Origin: CAZIHO01 sp964538875
Lineage (GTDB): Bacteria; Pseudomonadota; Gammaproteobacteria; Chromatiales; Chromatiaceae
Direction of reading: 5' to 3'
Assembly: GCA_964538875.1 (NCBI GenBank)
Contig: CAZIHO010000013.1
Coordinates: forward strand, 1-44,938
Length of the DNA stretch: 44,938 nucleotides
Below the pieces are notes generated by a model that was given only the letters and a program-made list of their open reading frames with translations, was not told the DNA's origin and ran no database searches. How positions within the stretch are numbered: position 1 is the first letter of the stretch; each line of letters starts with the position of its first letter. Positions 7,765 to 15,340 of the stretch are shown here, piece by piece. A program made the position numbers and the translations under genes.

Positions 7765-8121
7765 ATGGATAAGAAACAAGCTCGGTTACGCCGTGCGTCC
7801 AAAACGCGGGCAAAAATTCGGGAGCAAGGCGCCCATCGCCTGTGTGTCTATCGGTCCCCGCAACATGTATATGCGCAAGTGATCGCTCCGGATGGTTCCC
7901 ACGTGGTGGCCCATGCATCGACGCTGGAACAAGAAATTCGCGCTCAAATCAAAGGCCACTTTGGCAATGTAAACGCCGCCGAGGTGGTGGGACGGGTTAT
8001 TGCCGAACGGGCCAAGGCTGCGGGTGTGGAACAGGTTGCCTTTGACCGGTCGGGGTTTAGATATCATGGCCGCATCAAGGCGTTAGCAGATTCCGCCCGT
8101 GAGAATGGGCTTCAGTTTTAG
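7765..8121 (+). CDS. rplR: 50S ribosomal protein L18
   Basis: L18 binds 5S rRNA together with L5 and L25. The 118-residue product begins MDKKQARLRRASKTRAKI and ends FDRSGFRYHGRIKALADSAR-ENGLQF, the universal C-terminal L18 pattern. ATG at 7765 is preferred to TTG 7762 by family alignment. Confidence 0.97.
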   Translation: MDKKQARLRRASKTRAKIREQGAHRLCVYRSPQHVYAQVIAPDGSHVVAHASTLEQEIRAQIKGHFGNVNAAEVVGRVIAERAKAAGVEQVAFDRSGFRYHGRIKALADSARENGLQF

Positions 8122-8132
8122 AGGATAGGCCG

Positions 8133-8639
8133 ATGGCGACTTTTAACACGAAGCCCGAAGGCGATGACCTGGTAGAGAAACTGATCTCCGTCAATCGGGT
8201 GGCGAAGGTGGTTAAGGGTGGGCGGCAGTTTGGGTTTGCCGCGCTCACGGTGGTCGGTGATGGCCAAGGTAAAGTCGGTTTTGGGACGGGTAAGGCGCGG
8301 GAAGTGCCAGTAGCGATCCAGAAGGCGATGGAAGCGGCGCGGCGCAACATGGTTCAAGTTAAGTTGAAAGGTACTACTGTTCAACACGCCCAGATTGGCT
8401 ACCACGGTGCAGCGAAGGTGTACATGCAACCCGCATCCGATGGTACTGGAATTATCGCAGGCGGTGCAATGCGGGCGATTTTCGAGGTGGTGGGTGTGCA
8501 AAATGTGCTCGCCAAGTGTATTGGAACTAACAACCCAATCAATGTGGTGCGTGCCACCATGAACGCCCTGAATAGCATGGCTGATCCGGCTTTTGTCGCG
8601 GCCAAGCGGGGCAAAACGGTTGCTGAGATCCTTGGGTAA
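8133..8639 (+). CDS. rpsE: 30S ribosomal protein S5
   Basis: S5 acts in decoding accuracy with S4. The 168-residue product has the N-terminal double-stranded RNA-binding-like domain (ISVNRVAKVVKGGRQFGFAA) and the C-terminal domain with GGAMRAIFEVVGVQNVLAKC. Length equals E. coli S5 within one residue. Four bp before rpmD. Confidence 0.97.
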   Translation: MATFNTKPEGDDLVEKLISVNRVAKVVKGGRQFGFAALTVVGDGQGKVGFGTGKAREVPVAIQKAMEAARRNMVQVKLKGTTVQHAQIGYHGAAKVYMQPASDGTGIIAGGAMRAIFEVVGVQNVLAKCIGTNNPINVVRATMNALNSMADPAFVAAKRGKTVAEILG

Positions 8640-8643
8640 AGAC

Positions 8644-8829
8644 ATGGCCGACAAGAAGATGCTTAAAGTCACGCTGGTGCGCAGTTTTCACGGGCGCCTA
8701 GCGAACCACAAAGCTTGCGTACGCGGTCTCGGCTTGCGGCGCATGCACCAAACGGTGGAAGTAGAAGACACTCCATCCGTGCGTGGCATGGTGAACCGGG
8801 TGTCCTATTTGGTCAGCGTCGAGGAGTAG
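8644..8829 (+). CDS. rpmD: 50S ribosomal protein L30
   Basis: L30 is a small large-subunit protein. The 61-residue product MADKKMLKVTLVRSFHGR... has the family run RSFHGRLANHKACVRGLGLR and TPSVRGMVNRVSYLV. ATG at 8644 is used; an upstream ATG at 8593 would read inside rpsE. It follows rpsE by 4 bp and precedes rplO by 5 bp. Confidence 0.97.
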   Translation: MADKKMLKVTLVRSFHGRLANHKACVRGLGLRRMHQTVEVEDTPSVRGMVNRVSYLVSVEE

Positions 8830-8834
8830 TGGTC

Positions 8835-9269
8835 ATGCGCTTGAACAACCTTCAACCGGCACCCGGAAGTAAACAAGACCGCAAACGGGTTGGCCGGGGT
8901 ATTGGCAGCGGATCTGGGAAAACTGCTGGGCGCGGGCACAAGGGACAGAAATCGCGGGCCGGGGGCTTTCATAAAGTCGGGTTCGAAGGCGGCCAGATGC
9001 CCTTGCAGCGGAGATTGCCTAAGGCCGGGTTCCGGTCTGATAAGGCTGCGTTCTCGGCAGAGGTCCGCTTGGGGGAACTGGCGCGGGTCGACGCCGAAGT
9101 GGTCAATTTGGAAACTCTCAAAATCGCTGGAATCTTATCCCACCGAATCAAGCTCGCTAAGGTGATTGCCTCGGGCAAACTAGACAAGGCAGTGAAAGTG
9201 GAGGGGCTCAAGGTAACTCCGGGCGCACGGGCGGCCATTGAGGCTGCTGGCGGAAGCATCGCGGACTAG
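8835..9269 (+). CDS. rplO: 50S ribosomal protein L15
   Basis: L15 is a central assembly protein of the large subunit. The 144-residue product (same length as E. coli) begins MRLNNLQPAPGSKQDRKRVG with the glycine/lysine-rich GRGIGSGSGKTAGRGHKGQK extension and ends in GARAAIEAAGGSIAD. ATG at 8835 gives the canonical N-terminus; the longer in-frame reading from 8715 overlaps rpmD and is rejected. Confidence 0.97.
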   Translation: MRLNNLQPAPGSKQDRKRVGRGIGSGSGKTAGRGHKGQKSRAGGFHKVGFEGGQMPLQRRLPKAGFRSDKAAFSAEVRLGELARVDAEVVNLETLKIAGILSHRIKLAKVIASGKLDKAVKVEGLKVTPGARAAIEAAGGSIAD

Positions 9270-9300
9270 CCAAAATCATTGGGCCTTAGCAGAGGAAGTC

Positions 9301-10653
9301 ATGGCAAATAAAGCCACGTCGTTGGCCGGTACGATAGGGGGGATGGGGCAGCTAACCGAGTTGCGCCAGCGGCTGGTGTTTTCTCTGCTCGCGCTGTTAG
9401 TCTACCGCATAGGAACTTTTATACCAGTTCCTGGCGTAAATCCGGTCGCACTGGCAGCGCTGTTTGAACAAAATCAAGGTTCCATATTGGACATGTTCAA
9501 CATGTTCTCGGGTGGAGCCCTAATGCGGGCCAGTCTGTTCGCCTTGGGTGTAATGCCCTACATCTCGGCGTCGATCATCGTTCAGCTGATGGCTACGGTG
9601 GTTCCGCAGTTGGAGCAGCTAAAAAAAGAGGGTGAGTCCGGCCGACGAAAAATTACTCAGTACACCCGGTATGGAACTGTTGGGTTGGCGCTATTCCAAG
9701 CGACGGGTATTGCCATAGCGTTGCAGAGCCAAACCGTGGGTGGGTCCTCTATCGTCGCCCAGCAAGGCATTGGTTTTGTGTTCACGGCGACGGTGTCTCT
9801 TGTGACGGGGACCATGTTTCTGATGTGGTTGGGGGAGCAGATCACGGAACGGGGTATTGGGAACGGAATATCACTTATCATTTTTGCCGGAATTGTCGCT
9901 GGGTTGCCCCAGGCGATCGGTGCCACGTTGGAACTGGTGCGTACCGGAGAGATGAACGCCATAACAGTCGTTGCACTGTTCTTGGTGGCTATAGGGGTGA
10001 CAGCGTTCGTGGTATTCGTAGAACGGGGCCAGCGCCGAATCACGGTGAATTATGCGCGTAGGCAACAAGGGCGCCGGATGTTTCAAGCGCAGAGCACCCA
10101 TTTGCCGCTAAAACTGAATATGTCGGGTGTTATTCCGCCGATATTCGCATCAAGCATTATTTTGTTTCCAGGAACACTGGGACAATGGTTTGGAAGTTCA
10201 GAGAACATGCGGTGGCTGACCGATATTACTAGCAAGTTGTCACCTGGCGAACCCATATATGTGGTGTCCTATGCGCTAGCAATTGTGTTCTTTTGCTTCT
10301 TTTATACTGCCTTGGTGTTTAATTCCAAGGAGACTGCAGACAATTTGAAGCGGTCCGGCGCCTTTATTCCGGGTATTAGACCTGGTGAACAAACTGGCCG
10401 CTATATTGATATGGTCATGACCCGATTGACTACTGCAGGGGCGATCTACATCACTGCGGTATGCTTGTTGCCTGAGTTTTTAGTGGTTGGCTGGAATGTA
10501 CCCTTTTATTTTGGGGGTACCTCCCTCTTGATTATCGTGGTGGTGGTCATGGACTTCATGGCACAGGTCCAAGCCCATATGATGTCCCACCAATACGAAG
10601 GTTTGATGCGGAAAGCGAGCATGAAAGGTCCTGCGAGCGGTCTGCTGCGTTAA
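9301..10653 (+). CDS. secY: preprotein translocase subunit SecY
   Basis: SecY forms the protein-conducting channel of the inner membrane with SecE and SecG. The 450-residue product has the ten-helix pattern, beginning with RQRLVFSLLALLVYRIGTFIPVPG, and the signatures MPYISASIIVQL (near residue 83) and NSKETADNLKRSGAFIPGIR (near residue 342), the cytosolic loop that contacts SecA and the ribosome. ATG at 9301 has AGAGGAAG upstream. Codon use is more A/T-rich than in neighbouring ribosomal genes, as usual for a membrane protein. Confidence 0.98.
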   Translation: MANKATSLAGTIGGMGQLTELRQRLVFSLLALLVYRIGTFIPVPGVNPVALAALFEQNQGSILDMFNMFSGGALMRASLFALGVMPYISASIIVQLMATVVPQLEQLKKEGESGRRKITQYTRYGTVGLALFQATGIAIALQSQTVGGSSIVAQQGIGFVFTATVSLVTGTMFLMWLGEQITERGIGNGISLIIFAGIVAGLPQAIGATLELVRTGEMNAITVVALFLVAIGVTAFVVFVERGQRRITVNYARRQQGRRMFQAQSTHLPLKLNMSGVIPPIFASSIILFPGTLGQWFGSSENMRWLTDITSKLSPGEPIYVVSYALAIVFFCFFYTALVFNSKETADNLKRSGAFIPGIRPGEQTGRYIDMVMTRLTTAGAIYITAVCLLPEFLVVGWNVPFYFGGTSLLIIVVVVMDFMAQVQAHMMSHQYEGLMRKASMKGPASGLLR

Positions 10654-10697
10654 CCGGCAAAAAGTGTTTCTAGAAAGTTTGCAAAGCGAGAGCAGCT

Positions 10698-10811
10698 ATG
10701 AAAGTCAGGGCTTCGGTCAAAAAGATCTGTAGATATTGCAAAATCGTAAATCGTAACGGGATTTTACGGATTATTTGCAAAGATCCCACCCATAAGCAAC
10801 GGCAAGGATAA
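10698..10811 (+). CDS. rpmJ: 50S ribosomal protein L36
   Basis: A 37-codon gene, short but unmistakable: MKVRASVKKICRYCKIV followed by the family pattern ending THKQRQG. Cysteines 11, 14 and 27 and histidine 33 form the zinc ribbon of the C+ type L36. AGCAGC before the ATG gives only a weak ribosome-binding site. It lies 44 bp after secY as in E. coli, and is the last gene of the spc operon. Confidence 0.96.
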   Translation: MKVRASVKKICRYCKIVNRNGILRIICKDPTHKQRQG

Positions 10812-10816
10812 ATCCC

Positions 10817-10830
10817 CCCGTTGCGGGTTT
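10817..10830 (+). terminator. weak terminator-like hairpin after rpmJ
   Basis: CCCG-TTG-CGGG at 10817-10827 is followed by TTT. The four-pair stem and three Ts make a weak intrinsic terminator at best, so partial attenuation of spc transcription before the alpha promoter is possible but read-through is likely. Confidence 0.3.
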
Positions 10831-10866
10831 CGTCCGGGTAAGGATTGAAAAGATCTCCGGAATTGT

Positions 10867-10894
10867 TTGACGCCAGCCGGCGTTAAGGTAAAAT
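10867..10894 (+). promoter_or_regulatory. sigma-70 type promoter of the alpha operon
   Basis: TTGACG at 10867-10872 and TAAAAT at 10889-10894, separated by 16 bp, match the housekeeping consensus at five of six positions each. Start would fall near 10901, leaving a leader of about 47 nt before rpsM. The position between rpmJ and rpsM fits the known independent promoter of the alpha operon in enterobacteria. Confidence 0.7.
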
Positions 10895-10947
10895 CGTGCG
10901 TTTAACCTGATTCGCGCGGACGACGTATCTTGAGGAGCAGCTGACTG

Positions 10948-11304
10948 ATGGCACGTATCGCAGGTGTCAACGTACCCGACCGCAAACATGCGGTAATTGC
11001 CCTGACTTCGATCTACGGCATAGGGCGTAGCCGAGCCGGTAAGATTTGTGCCGATGCGGGGATTGAGCCCACCGCCAAGGTACAGACTCTATCGGAGGAG
11101 CAAATCGACGCGATCCGCACCGAGATTGCCAAATATTCGGTGGAGGGAGATCTTCGGCGAGAGGTGTCCATGAACATCAAACGCCTGATGGATTTGGGTA
11201 CCAATAGAGGCATACGCCATCGCCGGGGCCTGCCTGTGCGGGGGCAGCGTACGCGCACTAACGCTCGTACCCGCAAGGGACCGCGGCGTCCGATTAAGCG
11301 CTAA
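10948..11304 (+). CDS. rpsM: 30S ribosomal protein S13
   Basis: S13 contacts P-site tRNA and large-subunit bridges from the 30S head. The 118-residue product starts MARIAGVNVPDRKHAVIALT and ends with RGLPVRGQRTRTNARTRKGP, the family tail. AGGAG at 10933-10937 precedes the ATG. First gene of the alpha operon. Confidence 0.98.
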   Translation: MARIAGVNVPDRKHAVIALTSIYGIGRSRAGKICADAGIEPTAKVQTLSEEQIDAIRTEIAKYSVEGDLRREVSMNIKRLMDLGTNRGIRHRRGLPVRGQRTRTNARTRKGPRRPIKR

Positions 11305-11348
11305 CAAATTGGAAAAGCGAGCATCAGAGCGATAACCCAGGATTTGAA

Positions 11349-11741
11349 ATGGCCAAACCAGCTAGCCGTAACGTCAAAAAGAAAGTTAAAAAGAGTGTGA
11401 GCGATGGGGTCGCCCATGTCCACGCTTCCTTTAATAACACGATTATTACCATCACCGACAGGCAGGGGAATACGCTTGCCTGGGCCACCTCGGGTGGTTC
11501 TGGGTTTAGAGGATCTCGTAAAAGTACGCCATTCGCGGCTCAGGTAGCGGCGGATCGTGTCGGCGAAAAAGTAAAGGAATACGGGCTGAAAAATCTAGAC
11601 GTCAACGTCAAGGGTCCAGGTCCTGGGCGGGAGTCGGCGGTTCGCGCGCTTAACAACGCGGGATTTAAGATTACCAGCATTTCGGATGTGACGCCGATTC
11701 CGCACAACGGTTGCCGTCCGCCGAAAAAGCGGCGTGTTTAG
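11349..11741 (+). CDS. rpsK: 30S ribosomal protein S11
   Basis: S11 lies on the platform near the Shine-Dalgarno helix. The 130-residue product has VAHVHASFNNTIITITDRQG near residues 20-39 and the C-terminal signature SDVTPIPHNGCRPPKKRRV. Lies 44 bp after rpsM and 15 bp before rpsD. Confidence 0.98.
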   Translation: MAKPASRNVKKKVKKSVSDGVAHVHASFNNTIITITDRQGNTLAWATSGGSGFRGSRKSTPFAAQVAADRVGEKVKEYGLKNLDVNVKGPGPGRESAVRALNNAGFKITSISDVTPIPHNGCRPPKKRRV

Positions 11742-11756
11742 GGGGTAGTTTTACAA

Positions 11757-12377
11757 ATGGCAAGGTATCTTGGCCCAACCTGCAAACTCAGCAGACGAGA
11801 AGGGACGGACCTGCTCTTAAAGAGCCGGGTGCGCTCCTACGAATCAAAGTGTAAGTCTGAAAAGACGCCCGGGCAAACAGTGGACCGGCGTCGTCGGATT
11901 TCGGACTACGGGCTACAGTTGCGGGAAAAGCAAAAGCTTCGCCGGATTTACGGTGTGCTAGAAAAGCAATTCAGGAATTATTACGCCAGAGCCGCGCAAA
12001 TGAAGGGTGCGACCGGCGAAAATCTTCTGAGGATGTTGGAACTGCGTCTGGATAATGTGGTTTACCGGATGGGTTTTGGCGTGACCAGGGCGGAGGCGAG
12101 ACAGTTGGTGAGCCATGGTGCGGTCGAGGTAAACGGCAAAAGGATCAATATTGCCTCCTACCAGGTAGCCGCCGAGGATGTCATCCGAATTCGGGACGCA
12201 GCCCAAAAGCAACAACGGGTCCAGGGCGCGCTGGCGCTGGCCGAGCAATATGGGCTAGCGGATTGGGTTGAGGTTGATGTCAAGGCGATGAAGGGCGTGT
12301 TCAAACGTATTCCAGATCGCGCCGACCTTGCCGCCGATATTAACGAAAACCTAATTGTGGAGCTTTACTCCAGATAA
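11757..12377 (+). CDS. rpsD: 30S ribosomal protein S4
   Basis: S4 nucleates 16S rRNA assembly and, in E. coli, represses the alpha operon by binding a pseudoknot in its leader. The 206-residue product, the exact E. coli length, begins MARYLGPTCKLSRREGTDL, has the S4 RNA-binding domain MGFGVTRAEARQLVSHGAV around residues 104-122, and ends ENLIVELYSR. No convincing S4 pseudoknot was resolved by eye in the 47-nt leader before rpsM. Confidence 0.98.
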   Translation: MARYLGPTCKLSRREGTDLLLKSRVRSYESKCKSEKTPGQTVDRRRRISDYGLQLREKQKLRRIYGVLEKQFRNYYARAAQMKGATGENLLRMLELRLDNVVYRMGFGVTRAEARQLVSHGAVEVNGKRINIASYQVAAEDVIRIRDAAQKQQRVQGALALAEQYGLADWVEVDVKAMKGVFKRIPDRADLAADINENLIVELYSR

Positions 12378-12398
12378 GGTCTGACCAGAGGACTATGC

Positions 12399-13403
12399 AT
12401 GGCTGACTCGGTAACAGAGTTCCTGCGGCCACGGGTCGTAAAGGTCGATCAGGTCGGAGACGCTCCGACTCACGCGAAGATTTCGTTGGAACCCCTGGAA
12501 AGGGGCTTCGGTCATACCTTGGGTAATGCGCTGAGGCGGATTTTACTGTCCTCGATGCCTGGTTGCGCGGTGACGGAAGTGGAGATTCAGGGTGTACTGC
12601 ATGAGTACACCACTATTGAAGGCGTTCAAGAGGACGTGCTGGAGATTCTTCTGAATCTGAAGGATTTGGCGATTCGCTTACATGCCAGGGAGCAGGCGAC
12701 GCTAACCCTGAGTAAAAAGGGAAGTGGACCAGTTTTGGCGCGGGACATAACACTGGACCATGACGTTGAAATTGCTAACCCGGACCATGTGATTGCCCAT
12801 ATCACCGGCGACGGTGAGTTGTCGATGACCTTGAATATCACGAGGGGCAGGGGGTATCAACCAACGTCCCTTAGGGAAAGTGGTTCGACGGAAGATCGGC
12901 CGATAGGGAAGTTGCAATTAGACGCTTCTTTCAGCCCTATTAAGCGTGTTTCCTACGAAGTGGAAGCCGCGAGGGTTGAGCAGCGCACGGACCTGGATCG
13001 ATTGGTGATCGATTTGGAAACCAACGGTACCATCGATCCAGAAGAGGCGATCCGGCGTGCGGCGGCGATCCTTCGGGAGCAACTATCCGTATTCGTCGAC
13101 CTTGAGGGGGAATCTGCCCCGCAGCCTTTGCCGGTCGCTTCGAAGCCGATGCCTGACCCCTTGCTGTTGCGGCCAGTCGATGATTTGGAATTGACCGTTC
13201 GTTCGGCGAATTGCCTGAAGGCGGAAAATATCTACGTCATTGGCGATTTGATTCAAAGGACCGAGGTAGAGTTATTGAAGACTCCCAACCTCGGGAAGAA
13301 ATCGCTGACAGAGATCAAGGATGTGTTGGCTACCAGAGGTTTGTCGTTGGGAATGCGACTAGAAAATTGGCCGCCGGAAGGTTTGGAAGACTACCGCGGT
13401 TAA
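12399..13403 (+). CDS. rpoA: RNA polymerase alpha subunit
   Basis: Alpha dimerises to start RNA polymerase assembly, and its C-terminal domain binds UP elements and activators. The 334-residue product has the N-terminal domain (GFGHTLGNALRRILLSSMPG near residues 38-57), a linker rich in Pro and Ser, and the C-terminal domain LLRPVDDLELTVRSANCL through LSLGMRLENWPP. The arginine and asparagine in the LTVRSANCLK block correspond to the DNA-contact residues. It lies 21 bp after rpsD. Confidence 0.98.
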   Translation: MADSVTEFLRPRVVKVDQVGDAPTHAKISLEPLERGFGHTLGNALRRILLSSMPGCAVTEVEIQGVLHEYTTIEGVQEDVLEILLNLKDLAIRLHAREQATLTLSKKGSGPVLARDITLDHDVEIANPDHVIAHITGDGELSMTLNITRGRGYQPTSLRESGSTEDRPIGKLQLDASFSPIKRVSYEVEAARVEQRTDLDRLVIDLETNGTIDPEEAIRRAAAILREQLSVFVDLEGESAPQPLPVASKPMPDPLLLRPVDDLELTVRSANCLKAENIYVIGDLIQRTEVELLKTPNLGKKSLTEIKDVLATRGLSLGMRLENWPPEGLEDYRG

Positions 13404-13443
13404 TCGGCCGCATACCAGTAGAAGTTGAGAGAGATCCGCGGAA

Positions 13444-13839
13444 ATGCGTCATCGTAAGTCAGGCCGGCAATTAAACCGGAACAGTTCGCATCGGCAAGCC
13501 ATGTTCAAGAATATGGCGAATTCCTTGTTTTTGCATGAGTTGATTAAAACGACCTTGCCGAAAGCAAAGGAACTACGTAGGGTCGCCGAACCACTAATAA
13601 CTTTGGCAAAAGAAGATTCAGTGGCTCATCGTCGGCTGGCGTTTGCCCGGCTACGGGACGATCATTCGGTTGGGAAGCTGTTCAATGAGTTAGGGCCGCG
13701 TTATAAGGAGCGTCCAGGCGGTTATCTGCGCATCATGAAATGTGGCTTCAGATCTGGTGACGCTGCTCCGATGGCTTACGTTGAATTGGTAGATCGTCCG
13801 GCTCGGGCAGCAGTGCCCGACCCCGGCGTCGCGGGATGA
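13444..13839 (+). CDS. rplQ: 50S ribosomal protein L17
   Basis: L17 lies near the tunnel exit. The 131-residue product starts MRHRKSGRQLNRNSSHRQAM and has LFNELGPRYKERPGGYLRI and MKCGFRSGDAAPMAYVELVD near the end. Last gene of the alpha operon; a strong terminator begins 18 bp after its stop. Confidence 0.98.
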   Translation: MRHRKSGRQLNRNSSHRQAMFKNMANSLFLHELIKTTLPKAKELRRVAEPLITLAKEDSVAHRRLAFARLRDDHSVGKLFNELGPRYKERPGGYLRIMKCGFRSGDAAPMAYVELVDRPARAAVPDPGVAG

Positions 13840-13857
13840 GAAAGGTAGGCGGATAGC

Positions 13858-13884
13858 AAAAGCCGGGCGTGTCCCGGCTTTTTT
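13858..13884 (+). terminator. intrinsic terminator of the ribosomal protein operons
   Basis: A stem AAAAGCCGGG (13858-13867) pairs with CCCGGCTTTTTT (13873-13884) around the 5-nt loop CGTGT, ending in six Ts. This is a textbook bidirectional-capable intrinsic terminator placed directly after rplQ. Confidence 0.9.
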
Positions 13885-14226
13885 GTGGGCGTCCGCCGCG
13901 CCACCTTGATGAGGGTGCCCAGGGACCTTGAAGATAAGTGTCCACTCAATTGGAGGATGGACACTCTGTATACGAGACAGGTGTAGAACGGTGGGGAGAA
14001 GAGGTGGGCCCCGCCGGCATTAGCCTGACTTCAGAGCGCGCGTGGTGGAGGCCTGTCTAGCCTAAGGGATCCACCTCAGACCTGTAGGTCGTCTCGCATC
14101 AACAACGCGATGAGTTTTATGCAGAAACAGGAAGTAGCTTGGGAGGAAGCAGTCGCCAGCCACCGGATATAACGGTTGGCCGCTACCCGGTGAGCCTACC
14201 GACCAGGGGCATCGGCTAGAGGAGGT
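13885..14226. other. gene-free region with multiple hairpins
   Basis: No convincing coding region is present in this 342-bp stretch between rplQ and the convergent CopD-like gene. It holds an insertion-sequence-end-like inverted repeat (13937-13965), the helix GGTGGA/TCCACC (14044-14049 with 14070-14075, enclosing GGC/GCC), and the hairpin AGACCT-GT-AGGTC-G-TCT (14078-14094). A 20-codon reading frame beginning MSFMQKQEVAW (ATG at 14111) has no recognisable family. It could be a mobile-element remnant or a structured RNA; neither is established. Confidence 0.5.
13937..13965. repeat. 8-bp perfect inverted repeat resembling an IS end
   Basis: AGTGTCCA (13937-13944) and TGGACACT (13958-13965) flank 13 nt that can themselves pair CTC with GAG. 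The TGTCCA...TGGACA pattern is reminiscent of terminal repeats of some IS3-family elements, but no transposase remnant or second copy is visible in this window, so the assignment is tentative. Confidence 0.4.
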
Positions 14227-14688
14227 TCATATGGCGATATAACGACTCATAACCCCAAGTGCCGTGTTCACCAGCCCGAAAATGAGGTTGGTACTCATGA
14301 GGACCCGGATACGACCCATAGCACGGCCACCGGTTGACCAGTCCTGGTCCGCCACAGCTATCCGTAAGTGCTGGAAGGGTGCGAAAAAAATGTATGCGAA
14401 CACCCCCAACATGATGAAACCGCTACCCAGCATGAGATGAATGGCCGGGGAAATCCGGGAAAAGCCGCCGAACACTGCGAATACAGCCCAAAGACCGGTG
14501 CCGAGGATAGTCAGGATGGCGACCCAGACCCAAGGGAAAAAGCGCCCGAACAGGCTTACCCACAACCGCAGGCGCTGGGGCGGGTCCAAGACCTCTGCCA
14601 CAGCTGGACGCAACTGGAAATGGACAAATAGCATTCCGCCGACCCACAGGAGTACGCCGAACAGGTGCAGGGTGATTGCGATGGCCAT
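14227..14688 (-). CDS. CopD-like integral membrane protein
   Basis: The 153-residue product has four predicted membrane helices: about residues 1-20, 50-72, 82-105 and 130-150. The N-terminal LHLFGVLLWVGGMLF matches the histidine-containing first helix of CopD-domain and related proteins, which are thought to take part in copper or haem handling; the conserved H near position 8 and the WVGG are visible. The substrate is inference only. It is the last gene of the minus-strand group; TAGAGGAGG near its 3' end belongs to the plus strand. An unusual short spacer of 60 bp separates it from the upstream secreted protein gene. Confidence 0.65.
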   Translation of the reverse strand: MAIAITLHLFGVLLWVGGMLFVHFQLRPAVAEVLDPPQRLRLWVSLFGRFFPWVWVAILTILGTGLWAVFAVFGGFSRISPAIHLMLGSGFIMLGVFAYIFFAPFQHLRIAVADQDWSTGGRAMGRIRVLMSTNLIFGLVNTALGVMSRYIAI

Positions 14689-14748
14689 AGGTGATTTCTC
14701 GAATTGAGCCTGGAATGATCGTTGGATGGGGTTCGGCAGGGTGAATTG

Positions 14749-15246
14749 TTAGTAGCCCCGATAATACCAAGGGTTGTCCCAACCGAACGGCGGATAGGCG
14801 TCCCGCATCCGTTCCCGCTCTTCTCGCTGTTTTTCCATGGCTTGGCGGCGTGCTTCGCGGCGCGCTTCACTGTCCTTGCGGTGATCCCGCCAGTCGCGAG
14901 CGTAGGGTTCCGAGGCTGGTGGAGGTTTGCCGGTGGCGCGAGCATCGACCGGTGTGGCTTGGAATGGGTCGGATCCGGGGCCGGTCGCGGCCGTTGGTGA
15001 GGCTGCCTCTTGCTGGACGCTGTTCCGCTGGGCCTCCCAGGCTTCGCGCTGGGCGCGAACCTCCCTAAGCCAGGGGGGGCAATCCGGGTCGGAGGGCAGG
15101 GGCGTGGTGGTAGCGGAGGACGGATCAGCTAGGCACACCGGCGCCAAGACCAGCCAGAGGACCGCCGCAAGCAGGGATGGGGAGGAAGTCCGCACCAATT
15201 TCGCGCCTGATAAGATCCATCGGGAAAATTTCGTTCGCTCGCGCAA
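14749..15246 (-). CDS. secreted Arg/Glu-rich protein of unknown function
   Basis: I do not recognise this 165-residue protein. An N-terminal signal peptide is visible: a basic start, hydrophobic SLLAAVLWLVLAPVCLA to about residue 41, then a likely cleavage before DPSS. An in-frame GTG at codon 18 would leave a more classical short signal peptide, so the start is uncertain. The mature part has a Pro/Ala/Thr-rich linker and a highly charged helical stretch (residues about 120-147, rich in Arg, Glu and Gln) followed by an aromatic end WDNPWYYRGY. A good minus-strand promoter lies just upstream. Confidence 0.6.
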   Translation of the reverse strand: MRERTKFSRWILSGAKLVRTSSPSLLAAVLWLVLAPVCLADPSSATTTPLPSDPDCPPWLREVRAQREAWEAQRNSVQQEAASPTAATGPGSDPFQATPVDARATGKPPPASEPYARDWRDHRKDSEARREARRQAMEKQREERERMRDAYPPFGWDNPWYYRGY

Positions 15247-15310
15247 GCGGCACCGGTGTTGCCTGAAGCGAGCGGATTAGAAAATAAGCAACGAGAAATA
15301 TTAACTGATA

Positions 15311-15340
15311 ATTATCTACTCTAGGTCTGATGTCCGTCAA
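15311..15340 (-). promoter_or_regulatory. sigma-70 type promoter for the secreted-protein gene
   Basis: Read on the minus strand, TTGACG (15340-15335) and GATAAT (15316-15311) are 18 bp apart, each five of six to consensus. The -35 element overlaps the glnD stop codon. Transcription would begin about 58 nt upstream of the ATG at 15246, so the small secreted protein, and perhaps the CopD-like gene, can be expressed independently of map-glnD. Confidence 0.6.

Noticed and set aside
13885..14226. 6S RNA, tmRNA, RNase P RNA or group II intron
   Set aside because: None of the conserved blocks of these RNAs (for example the domain V of group II introns or the RNase P core) could be found.
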